Source of the DNA: Echinarachnius parma
Taxonomy: Eukaryota; Echinodermata; Echinoidea; Clypeasteroida; Echinarachniidae
Assembly (NCBI GenBank): GCA_037951105.1
Contig: JBAMJV010003969.1
Location: forward strand, 21,279 to 85,278
Direction: 5' to 3'
Length of the DNA stretch: 64,000 nucleotides
Positions 37,331 to 47,233 of the stretch are shown one piece after another. Under the pieces are notes generated by a model. That model did no database searches, had not been told where the DNA came from, and worked only from the letters and a program-made list of their open reading frames with translations. The position numbers were made by a program, and so were the translations under genes. Numbering within the stretch: the first letter of the stretch is position 1; every line of letters begins with the position of its first letter.

Positions 37331-38689
37331 ATTGGGGTTTAAAAATGGGAGAATAACTAAAGCAAGTTGTCATGAATAATAAATAATATGTCACATTTGG
37401 TGTCATAATCCTTTTTTATATTAAACCTTTGGAGTTCGCTGCTGCGTATGTGTTTAGATTATTGTATCCATGAAGAATGTATAAAGAAATTCAATGAATA
37501 TCAGGAAAGCAAAACAATGAACCCGAAGCCAAGAACATTCAAGATTAATGCAAAAATGCAGAGAATGAGCAAATTTTTATCAGAAAGCAGACCATGCTAA
37601 AGTCTGTTAACCTCCGGATAGATATATCCTCTGTTGAGAGTGATAAGGGCCTTAAGTTGATTTTTGGCTAAGTTGACTTTATCATAATATCTTAAAGGTC
37701 CGAGCCTCATCTTTGTAATGCCACATCGTCATATCATATCTATCAACAATTAAAGAGAGCAACATTTGGTTTCTACAGTGCAACCGAACTTCAAAAGTAA
37801 TTAACTCTGAGTACACAAAGTAACTTAGTGCCCATCTCTTTCTCAAGCGACGATATATGTAGTCATGGTATATTGATCTGTGTACTTCAGTTGCCAGGTG
37901 ATATCGCAGTCCTACGTCAGCGCACCACGTTTAGTCAAATATGCTCAGAAATTAAATAATTTCACGCTCCATCTGCTGCAAATTCACTGTGTGAAAAAGG
38001 GTATTTAATTTAGTGTGAGATGTTGACATTAATAAGACTGGCTTCTTGAATGAAATTCAGAATAACATTTAGATAGGCATAGTGATGAAAAGTCGATTAG
38101 GAGGAATGGTAATGCTCATCATTTATCACACTTGGTAAACCATGATGTATTATTACAAAGTGCCTTCCCCTCTGGTAGATGGCTATTTATTCAAGACGGT
38201 TGCATTTTAAAATCAAACAATATATTTGCATATGATCTAGACATATTTGGTGTAAGATGAACACATAAAAGATAAAGTGATGCTTTTCTCACATTGTTTT
38301 GTTTGTCAGTCTTGCAAAGACAGACAGAATTGGTGATTACTGTGTGTCATGATACAAATGCCACTCTGTATGAGTAACACATTTTTTACTGATACAAATT
38401 TTGCAATTGATGCACATACATGTATATCTCACTCACATCATTAATGGTTATTTATTGCACAAATGCACTCAAAAACTTGCAACTGGTGTATTAATTAAAG
38501 TCTTGGGAGATGCATTTTTAGATTTGTTAAGATTTTGATTAAAAAAGACAGTAGGGGAAGATGTCTTTATTTAGATTTAGGATACCATTTATAAACAGAC
38601 CCTGATTGAAATTGCAACTGTGTCAAGTTGATGGTGAGGAAAAGTAGACGCCTAAGTGAGATGTGAGACTTGAGTAGGTGATTCACACC

Positions 38690-39005
38690 AAACTTGAGGG
38701 GGTTCAAGTTGGGATGTTTTTCAGACTGAATATCTTCCTTTATTTTCTTCAAGTTCTTATTTTTCTTTTTTTCTCTTCATTCAGGTTGAAGTGTAGTCTG
38801 TGTAAAACTTTCTCTACAGGTGAAGGAAGACTTCTTGTTTTTATTTCTTATAATTTTGTTTTTAACATGTAAATTAATGAAATTATGCGCAAATTGTTTT
38901 CAGGCTCATTATCTTTCTTTTCTTCAGGTTCTGTTTGTTTTGTTTGCTCTTCATTCAGTTTGAAGTGTAAAACATTGTCTACAGGTGAACGTCCTGAATG
39001 AAGAC
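38690..39005 (+). repeat. Local tandem duplication
   Basis: CTCTTCATTCAGGTTGAAGT, then GTA...AAAAC-TT-TCTACAGGTGAA, at 38773-38825 recurs at about 38948-38988. TTTCAGACTGAATATCTT matches TTTCAGGCTCATTATCTT. Spacing is about 170-190 bp. Confidence 0.75.
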
Positions 39006-40182
39006 TTATCTGATTCATTCCAATAAAATTAATTTTCAATCTTGTACAATAATGATATGCCATATAATTAAGGTAGTGGTAAATATTGCTTTAGCGTATC
39101 CCGCTTACTATCTATGGATAATGTAGACTGTACCCACAAAACAGAGAATTAAAAACAAAATGTATTGAGTGTTAGGGGCTAATTCTCAAGCTTGACTAGA
39201 TGGAAAAAGCACTCTAAAACATGTTTTGCATTAAACTCTGTGCGATTTTATTAGGGCTTGTTTATAATTTCCTGAGCCCTAAATTGCCATTACTCTAATG
39301 TATATTTTTCACTGCCACAACATATTCAGTGTAGCTCCATGCCTCCATGACCAATTCACTACATCCTGGAATGTATGTTATTAAGAATTTTGTACATACA
39401 GAGATATTGTTGACAATATGGCAGCAAATGGGAAGAATGTGAGCCGATGCTCAATCCTCGCCAAACATTTGATGAGTAGATGATGGATGCAAAAGAAGAA
39501 CATGATTATAGCTATGGTCACAAATAGGGGGAAAATCACTTGACTTGTGACAGGAAGACGTAACCTGCTTTACTTTCACTTTTATAGACAGAATAAGAAG
39601 TTAATTGGCCTGTGGCAGGTTAGGTAATCCTCTTGAACTTTTCACTTTCACTTTAGAAAAGGAACAGGCCGGTGTCTGTATGGGAAGGGGGAACAGGGTG
39701 GGGTGCGCTAATGTATGCTTATAGTGAGGTTTATAGGATGGTTTTTGTCATCGCTTACAGAGAGTAGGGTATAGGAAATGTAAGGGTTAGGGTTACCCAT
39801 TTTGGTATAACATGCATTCTCAAATCTGATAAGACCCCAGAACAAGTTTTCGGAACAGTCCTGAATGAGTTCAGAGTGAGGGGAAGGTAGGGTTAGGCAA
39901 TATATATCTGGGGTTGAGTAAAAGTCAATGGAATTTTCAACAGCATATTTATCAAGATAGGGGTAAGAAGGGGTAATGGTCAGAAGGCTTTCTCTTTCCT
40001 GCTCCCCGCTATGCAAGATCGGGATGAGTAAGGCCGCACTGTCACAGAGTGGGGGAAGTTTGTTTGTTTGTAGGAGAGAGGGAAAAAGATGGGTGGATGA
40101 TTCACATGGCACACAGTAAACACACGCTGCCATATGTCACATCTGACAACAGCAGGAGGACAGGGGGGAATGGGCTGGGGGA

Positions 40183-40202
40183 GGGGGGGGGGGGGGGGGG
40201 GG
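40183..40202 (+). repeat. Poly(G) tract, 20 G
   Basis: An uninterrupted G-run on the sense strand of the intron, preceded by other short G-runs. Confidence 0.9.
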
Positions 40203-40605
40203 TAATGTGAGCAGGGGCATACGAGTAGGGACCCAAGATTAAACATGTTCATTATAATGTTTCCAAACCCAGTGTGCACTGGCTTGATTTTAGGGATCCA
40301 CGATAAAACATGCACTCAGATTTGCCCGCCATTGGCAGGAAGTTGTGTGATGATACAAAATGTTGATGAACATGTTCATTTTAATTACCGTATAATGTTC
40401 AAAAACTTAGTGCAGCGCGGGAGGTGCAATAAGCTTCACACAAGCCATAACAGCAATCACCTTCTTTCTGGCTGTATTATATCCACTAATACATTGTAGA
40501 TAGGTATGCTCCAACAGTACATCATCAATGATTACCGCCATTCCATTGCGACAGATCGCTGTTTCTGGAAATAACCTCAATAAATGATCTAGTTTTGCAT
40601 GTAAA

Positions 40606-40646
40606 AGGGGAATGGAGGGGTAGGGAGGGAGGGGAAGGGGGAGGGG
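40606..40646 (+). repeat. G-quadruplex-capable G-rich block
   Basis: At least four runs of three or more G with 1-3-nt loops occur within 41 bp (GGGG, GGGG, GGG, GGGG, GGGGG, GGGG) on the sense strand. Confidence 0.75.
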
Positions 40647-41994
40647 TATTCATTGGTCAGTATGATGCATACATTCACCTTGCCACACATGTCACCAGCC
40701 GTTCTGATTGATTCACAATGGCATTGCCAATTTGCCCTCCCCGGAAACTCTTGTGTCACTCGGCTTACCCCCTTCCTACGTAAGGCTGACACTGAACACT
40801 CAGAATTCTGCCCATTAACTATCTTGAATCATTCTCTTGGGATATTCAGAGAATTGCTTGTGAAGTATCAATAATTGAAAGAGGGTCCTTTAGGGTACCA
40901 ATATATACTGTACAATATCTATGACTACATTAGTAAGCCCTAGAGTCAAACGAGGTGGGTTGATGGATGGAAATAGTTTTGTCGATTTTGACACAAAATC
41001 CATGATCCAGTTGTGGCTAAAATCCCTAATCAAGAGAAGAATTAAATCCAATATTCCCTATATTATGAGCAACATTTTTATGCAAGTGCTCACACTATTT
41101 CGCGAATTCCTGGAGAATAATCTAGTATTAAACATAATTTGTAGAAAACGTGACCATTTTTGTCTTCATCATGAAATTATTTTATATTAGCATGAAATGA
41201 TTTCAAATTTGAAGAGGTTGTTTACTGCAACTTATTCACGATGCACATTAAGCCAACAGAGAAGCTTTTGAATAGATATAATTATTAGTTTGGACTGTAA
41301 TCTAGTAGTCTGAATGTAGCAGATGAACTGATTATACAGATGTTCGCACTGAATCATGTCAAATCTCCTTCCCCTTTGAAATATGATATAGACATCAGCT
41401 GTATATCTTCTAGTAGCCTAGGCCATAAAGTCCAAGCTTCAATTACTCATCTAATCCCTATGTTTGATTTCCAAGTGATAGTCTTATCTAATAAGGGGAA
41501 ATGTTGGCTTGTGTTGGCTCTTCTCCAGTTGATAACCGCATCGTGACACATACTGTACTCTGTTCCTAACTGACGGGGAAAGAAAATTGCACCTTGAGTG
41601 CATTGCACAGGATGATGTACAATGAATGAAGTGATGTGTGCCAAGTGAATGTGTGTGGGATAACCGATGCAACCACAAAAGTACATCTATTGGGAATTCC
41701 CTTTCTTGCGGGCCAAAAGTATTACTCTTGTCTACATGTATGCTTTCTTTAGGAGTCAAAAGAGCGCTTGCAGCATCCTTAAGAAAGCTAAAACACTTAG
41801 TATTGCTTTATGTAAAATAATATTCCATATTTCATATTTTAGCTTCCTTTTGCACCCAATAATGGGTATGATCATATTTCTTGCTACATTTTTTTCTTCT
41901 TATTTATAAAGGCTCCCTATAATTTCTTTTCACATTATCATTTTTACCATTTGCATTTGTTCTGATATTATTATACAGTGTAGATCTATAACTT

Positions 41995-42085
41995 GTGTTG
42001 CCATATCACACGCATTCCTTGTCCATTATTAGCTGGACAGTGCCAGGCAAAAATCAAATAGTTCATCCTAGTTTAACAGGTACAG
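41995..42085 (+). pseudogene. Decayed copy of the MTSS1-like exon at 42167
   Basis: TGTTGCCATATCAC matches the real splice region TGTTGCTATATCAGG. AGCTGGACAGTGCCAGGCAA matches AGCTGGACAGTGCCATGCAA, and GTTCATCCTAGT matches GTTCATCCTACT. The acceptor AG is mutated to AC, deletions break the frame, and there is a stop. The spacing to the real exon is 157 bp. Confidence 0.8.
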
Positions 42086-42166
42086 AGACAAAACCCTTAA
42101 TCCTTTTAGACTTGTATTTGTTGCTAATGATTGATTTGTTTCATTTTATTTTTGTTGCTATATCAG

Positions 42167-42324
42167 GCAAACCCCATGTGCAATATCAGCTGGACAGTGC
42201 CATGCAAGACGTCAATGACATGTTCATCCTACTAGAGGAGGCTGAGAGGAATGCCTGCCGCACTGCCCTCATTGAGGAGAGGAGTCGATTCTGCTCTCTC
42301 GTCGGATTCCTCAAGCCAGTTGTG
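42167..42324 (+). CDS. MTSS1: MTSS1-like, IMD domain exon (residues 84-136)
   Basis: Acceptor GCTATATCAG precedes 42167 and donor GTACGA follows 42324. The 158-bp exon goes from phase 1 to phase 0. It encodes KPHVQYQLDSAMQDVNDMFI, LLEEAERNACRTALIEERSR and FCSLVGFLKPVV. The family equivalents are QLDSALQDVNDKYLLLEE and ALIEERGRFC, the second long I-BAR helix. A trinucleotide-rich block starts directly after the donor. Confidence 0.95.
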
Positions 42325-42339
42325 GTACGAAATCTTAGT

Positions 42340-42700
42340 ACTTTTATACAATTTATAGTTGATAATGATAAATATGGTAACAACAGCAACCCCAATGATA
42401 ATGATAATGATTATAGTAATATGATGATGATGACAACAATGACTAGGATGACAATGGTTATGATTATGATGATGATGATAATGACTATGATGATAGTGGA
42501 TTGATGATGAAGATTATGGTGGTAATAGTGATGATGCTGATGACGACGACGATGACAATGATGACGACGATGATGGTTACAATGATGACGATGCAATGAA
42601 GCCAAAAATGGTGACGGTGATGATGATTATGATGATGATGATGAACATAATCCATTGATAATGAAGATGATGGTTGCGATAAAAAATATGATGGGGATAG
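42340..42700 (+). repeat. (GAT)/(GAY) microsatellite in intron
   Basis: Dense GAT, GAC and ATG trinucleotides fill most of the 493-bp intron, giving Asp/Met-rich or His-rich frames that are artefacts of the repeat. Confidence 0.9.
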
Positions 42701-42817
42701 TGATGGTGATTACATCAAACAATGAAGATAATGTTTGATGAATAGAAAATATAAAGATAAAATAATAACATTACAGAATAAACACTAAAATGGTGTATCC
42801 CAATTTTCTTACTCCAG

Positions 42818-42970
42818 GAGGATGAGGTCTCAATGCTGTCTGAGGTCACCCACCTGCAGACGGTCATGGAGGACCTTGCCACTTACAGCAAGGACCCCCA
42901 TATCCTCCCTCCGACCAGCGAGCAGGTCATCATGGATATCAAGGGCCAAGATGTCCAACAGTGGTCATAT
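42818..42970 (+). CDS. MTSS1: MTSS1-like, end of IMD domain (residues 137-187)
   Basis: Acceptor TTACTCCAG precedes 42818 and donor GTAAGT follows 42970. The exon is 153 bp, phase 0 at both ends. It encodes EDEVSMLSEVTHLQTVMEDL, ATYSKDPHILPPTSEQVIMD and IKGQDVQQWSY. The vertebrate counterpart has EISMLGEITHLQTISEDL, then SSSEQVILDLKG, so the match is strong. This ends the folded IMD. Confidence 0.95.
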
Positions 42971-43524
42971 GTAAGTATTTATCAAGAATAAATTCTATAA
43001 AAGCTAAGCAAAGAACATTGCATTTGGGAAAGAGTCTAACCTGCAACCTCCATACGGCAAGAAAGACCCACTGGCATATTTCAACCACTGGTTAGGAGGG
43101 CACACTTTCTAATCCCACTGGGCTCACATTTGAGCTGAATACATTTGGCAGGAATAATGTGAAAAGCACAATAATCTCATACGCCTCTACCTCCCTTGAT
43201 TTGAAGTATTGAATTTGTCTACCTATCAGAAAGTGACCATAACAGAATCACATTTACCTTTTTACATTATTAACATAAGGTTATATGGTGTATTGCGTTG
43301 GCACAAGTCTATGGAACACAACCAGGTTCACAATGGCAACGCTTATTGGTCAAATCTTGGTGAACTTCCAAAAAACGCAAGGCCTCATGGCTGCAACTCT
43401 ACAAACTATACAAACAGGATAAATCAATTAAATTTTTGTAGCATTGCTCCTTTGTAGTTTTAGATTAAATCCTCATGACAGATTAAAACAATCAAGTATC
43501 CATTTGTTATCGTTTCCCTCACAG

Positions 43525-43992
43525 CAAACGCCTCCAAGTTCGCCCATCCCATCCAGCGGCTCCCGTAAGTCCAGCATGTCCAGCATGTGCAGCCTCAACA
43601 GCTCCGACTCACGGTCCAGCGGCTCCATGGCCTCTGCCCACTCCAACCACTCCAATCCCGGGGGCATTGGGGGCGGGGGAGTAGCCAGTACAGGGGGAGG
43701 GGGCGGCGCCCTGCAGAGCAGCTTCCATCGTCACCGTAGCATGTCTCAGCCCTCCAACCCCGCCTGCCGACTCTCATCCGTATCCTCTCAAGACTCTGGC
43801 TTCACGTCCAATGACACGCTCTTTACACGCACCGATTCGCCTCCTTCGACGTCGACAGCCAACAGCTCGATGTCGACGACCACAGTGACTGCTGTGGGGA
43901 TGCAGGAGCTGAGGATCGAGGAGGATGGGGATCAGGTGGATGAGACTATCGCCTACAGCCTCATGCTGGAGATGGCCAACGAGTATGCTCAG
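43525..43992 (+). CDS. MTSS1: MTSS1-like, Ser-rich regulatory exon (residues 188-343)
   Basis: Acceptor CCCTCACAG precedes 43525 and donor GTATGG follows 43992. The exon is 468 bp, phase 0 at both ends. It opens QTPPSSPIPSSGSRKSSMSS, then MCSLNSSDSRSSGSMAS, followed by a Gly-rich run (GGIGGGGVASTGGGGG) and RLSSVSSQDSGFTSNDT. The first and last blocks are conserved with vertebrate MTSS1. DSGFTS (residues 277-282, bases 43792-43809) fits the DSGxxS phosphodegron of SCF/beta-TrCP, and human MTSS1 is reported to be degraded through the equivalent DSGFIS. The exon is markedly more GC-rich than its introns. Confidence 0.93.
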
Positions 43993-44441
43993 GTATGGAC
44001 TTGTTGATTTATTCCTCCATCAGGCTCTCTTTTTTATCTTACCTGAAAAGAATATGTTATTATTATTATTTATTCGACCAAATAGCATAATACAATGTCA
44101 AATACAACACAACTATAAACAAATATGCACATAATACAAGGATACAAGTTACAAAACTGAAGAAAATAGACAAAAGAAAATAGTGAGGAGCAGTATGTGA
44201 AGTACTTGTTTGTTTGTTTTTATAATGCGGAAAAGGGCCAAATAACTACCTACATTACTTTCCAAGAAAAGAATAATAATTTTTTTGTAATGATGTGGAA
44301 CATCGAATTTATGTGCTGTATTTTAACTCCATTCTCTCAACCATTGAGTAATTATCTTACAATCTAACTCATTTCAATTTGTTTATTCCTCAACCAGAAT
44401 GGCCATTCAAACTTATTTTATTTCAAACATTCTTCCAACAG

Positions 44442-44790
44442 CATGGCCGGATATCATCCAGCGACCAGTCCTCCAGTGAGTGCAGCACCCCGTCCTCTTC
44501 CCCCTCCCCTGCCTCCTACCCTGCCCCTCCTTCCTCCCAGATGGCTCCGACCCCACCCTGGCTCGACAACACCACCCCCACTGCTCTTTCGAAGACCCCC
44601 ACGGCCTCCATTGGCGGTCCACGTCGCCCCAAGGCTGTCCCGACGCCGATGATCTCCTTCATGAAACCGGGAAGCGGTGGCCTGTCTGGGAAGCAGACGT
44701 CCCCGGTGAAGAGGGATGAGGAGGTAGGAGTGACTGTGAGGCCAGGCAAGAAGGTGATGCCAGACTTCAACATGACCCAGCCAAACCAGA
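44442..44790 (+). CDS. MTSS1: MTSS1-like, Pro/Ser-rich exon (residues 344-460)
   Basis: Acceptor CTTCCAACAG precedes 44442 and donor GTGAGT follows 44790. The 349-bp exon goes from phase 0 to phase 1. It encodes HGRISSSDQSSSECSTPSSS, then a Pro/Ser/Ala/Thr-rich linker with several SPxP and TPPW-type turns, and ends KKVMPDFNMTQPNQ. The sequence is probably disordered, with candidate SH3-binding and proline-directed kinase sites. The exon is C-rich, so other frames are also open across it. Confidence 0.88.
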
Positions 44791-45436
44791 GTGAGTAGCG
44801 GTGATAAGGCAGAAGGGTGTTTCACTGAACACTTAAGTGCTGTATCTGCTCTTGAAGGCATTATAGTAACTTAAGGTGTAGAGTAGTGCCAGGTAGAATT
44901 GTGCGTGATCAGCACACTAACATGTATGCAACTCTCCGGCATGTGTAAGCAAAATTTGGGGCATATGCCTGTGAGCTCATCCAAAAGCAGCCTGTTAGTA
45001 GAAGGCTTAGTCACTTAAATGAGGGAGCAAACCAGCAATGATACGAGCAGACATGTTTGTGTTTTATTTTGTGTCACGATAGGTATTTATACAATGTATT
45101 TAGCAATGAAACAATATTTGCAAAAATTCATTGTTTAATGTCATTCTGAGAGATTGAAAGAGAGTGTATTTATCAGGGTCAATGTTCATAAAACACATCT
45201 TAGTACTATTCTGACTCTATTTTAGATGATTGGACTAAGTCTAAGTGCGCAACAATAGATCCTTTTAGTTGAAATGTTTCCCCTGATAACCATAGTTAGC
45301 GTTGATCATCAAAAATAGACTTGGGTTGAAACTAAGCTAGTGGGGTGTTATGAATATGGGCCCTGGTCGCTCCAACCACAAAAATAGTGTTTTTTTCCTA
45401 CTTAATTATGATTCCCTGTTTGTTTGTTTTATCCAG

Positions 45437-45516
45437 TTGTGCCTCAACCCTTGTCAGGTACAAATGGATCAGACCAGTCAAGCAGCCAGCACACTAATGG
45501 AAGAAGAGCTTCACTG
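45437..45516 (+). CDS. MTSS1: MTSS1-like, small linker exon (residues 460-486)
   Basis: Acceptor TTATCCAG precedes 45437 and donor GTAAGA follows 45516. The 80-bp exon goes from phase 1 to phase 0 and fits both neighbours. It encodes IVPQPLSGTNGSDQSSSQHT, then NGRRASL. It has no domain. NGRRASL contains an RRxS basophilic kinase-type site. A decayed copy of its 3' end lies at 45826. Confidence 0.82.
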
Positions 45517-45825
45517 GTAAGATTCCTTTTTACATGGTTCACATAGGGCCTGGAAAACCTGGAAAGTCATGGAATTTGACTTTTGTGTTTTCAAGGTTTT
45601 AATTGTAAAATGATCTCTTTGGCCATGGAAAGTCATGAAAGTTTATCTGCATTTCTTCAGCACAGATTTTCAGAAATGATTTTGTTAAAAAAATTACTGA
45701 GAGAAGTCAAAGAATATTGTTTACACATCGTGGTGAAAAGTCATGGAATTCTCACTGTCAAGGTCATGGACAGTCATTGATTTTACTTGAAAATAAGTGT
45801 ATTACCCCTGTCATAGCCATCGGTT

Positions 45826-45865
45826 GGCCCCTATACAAGAAGAAGAGCTTCAGTGGTATTAGATA
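45826..45865 (+). pseudogene. Remnant of the 3' end of the exon at 45437
   Basis: CTATACAAGAAGAAGAGCTTCAGTGGTATTAGA resembles CACTAATGGAAGAAGAGCTTCACTGGTAAGATT, including the position of the GT donor (GTATTA). The match is about 30 bp, 339 bp downstream. The acceptor side is not recognisable. Confidence 0.55.
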
Positions 45866-46481
45866 TCTATTAGCCAATTTTACACAAATTGATTGATATT
45901 AATGGAATGTTTTTTTTTGTGGTTTAAAGGGGTTTATATATTGATAACGGATGTAAAATGGAACATTACATGAGGAGAAGAGGTAGATGGGCTGGAAAAA
46001 CAAATGAAGCTTACTTCAGAAAAAAAAATAATTTAAAAACAACTAAATGATAAAACAAATTTGTTATACTGTACACCAAATTAAATTTGATTAGTTATGC
46101 CAAGCTCCCATACATGTATTTTATATAAATATTTTAGTCAACATTTTGAGTATAAGGTATGTCCTAAATGCTCCAAATCATGAGGAATGAGGATTTATTT
46201 TGTCTCCGTTTTGACCAATGCTAAGTTTCTCTTGGGGACTTAGGGTAAAAGAAAACCATTCCTTTAATCATAATTATCATAGACTCCTTCAAATCACTGT
46301 TAAAAACACATAGATAATCGATCCTACCAAATTCAATACTTTTGCTGTTATGTTTTCTTAGATTGTTTTAAGTTTTGTTTTAAAATTGATATATCTCCTT
46401 TTCTCTTTGGCGCTTATAAAAAACTTTGTATTAAACGCTAAATAAATTGTATGTATTATAATTGTTATCTATAATCTGCAG

Positions 46482-46683
46482 GGATCTGCACCATTTGGTC
46501 TTGACGCGAGAGGTGATGCAGAGCCCATCTACGCCACCCCTGGTCCAGCCAAGTCGGCTAAGCCTACCAAGCTTGAAGTGGCTCCTAACATGACTCCAAT
46601 CAGCCAGCGATCTGCAGGTTCTAGCGGATACGGCACTCAGAGTAGCTCTCCCAACACGTCCAGCGACACTGTCAACTCAGCAG
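46482..46683 (+). CDS. MTSS1: MTSS1-like exon with YATP motif (residues 487-554)
   Basis: Acceptor ATAATCTGCAG precedes 46482 and donor GTAAGA follows 46683. The 202-bp exon goes from phase 0 to phase 1. It encodes GSAPFGLDARGDAEPIYATP, then GPAKSAKPTKLEVAPNMTPI and SQRSAGSSGYGTQSSSPNTS. EPIYATP is a plausible tyrosine-kinase/SH2 site, and PNMTPI echoes the PPNMTPL segment of vertebrate MTSS1. A decayed copy follows 186 bp downstream. Confidence 0.9.
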
Positions 46684-46750
46684 GTAAGATGTTTTTTCTC
46701 AAACTTTCACAATAAATGTTTAGTTGTGTCGCTTTTTAACTTTGCGTACC

Positions 46751-46867
46751 AACCAAGCTTAATGTGGCTCATAACATGACTCCCATCAGCCAGCGATCTG
46801 TAGGTTGTAGCATCTACGGCACCCAGAGTAGCTCTCCGAATACTTGAAGTGAAAGCGTCAATTTAGC
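46751..46867 (+). pseudogene. Decayed copy of the exon at 46482
   Basis: ACCAAGCTTAATGTGGCTCA, TAACATGACTCCCATCAGCC and AGCGATCTGTAGGTTGTAGC, then TACGGCACCCAGAGTAGCTC, align continuously with the 3' two thirds of the real exon, ending GCGGGTAACA opposite GCAGGTAAGA. In frame there is a TAG in TCTGTAGG and a TGA in ACTTGAAG, so it is dead as coding sequence although a GT remains at the donor. It is the clearest exon relic of this gene. Confidence 0.92.
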
Positions 46868-47233
46868 GGGTAACATTGTCTTTAGATTTTGAATTACCTC
46901 CTTGCATATAAAAGTGTGATGGTGTCAGTGCCTATATTTGCAATTGATTGGCTTTCATTTGCCAGAGAAGACTGATCTTCCTTCATTGTAAACAAGAACA
47001 GGGCTCAATAGTTAGTATTTGACTTGCACTGCTGGTGTGCCAAACGGGTACTAGTTACTAGTAGCTGCAAAATAAGAATCTTAAATGATATGAATAAACT
47101 TAATTACCTTTTTGATCTCTCAATTTGTGCTATGTGGTATCATTTTACAAATTGTAATTTTGTTCTGTTTATCTTTGGTGCATCACATCACTAAATGTAT
47201 TCTACTTTCATCTCTTTGCTTACATAATCACAG

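Larger units (their letters stand above)
21847..42166 (+). other. MTSS1-like intron, 20.3 kb
   Basis: It separates the Lys-rich IMD helix from the exon encoding HVQYQLDSAMQDVND. No further exon was recognised. It holds seven long G-runs on the sense strand, two MITE A copies, a (GT)n tract, tandem duplications, a purine-rich block and, near its 3' end, a decayed copy of the next exon. Confidence 0.8.

Noticed and set aside
39708..40315. Overlapping - strand frames of 141 and 111 codons
   Set aside because: Low-complexity content over G-runs and repeat-like sequence; no splice sites or domain.
42340..42605. Asp/Met-rich extension of the exon and His-rich reverse frame
   Set aside because: Microsatellite translation after a valid GT donor; the next exon continues the IMD in phase 0.
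44454..44861. Reverse-strand 135-codon frame
   Set aside because: Shadow of a Pro/Ser-rich exon; no independent support.
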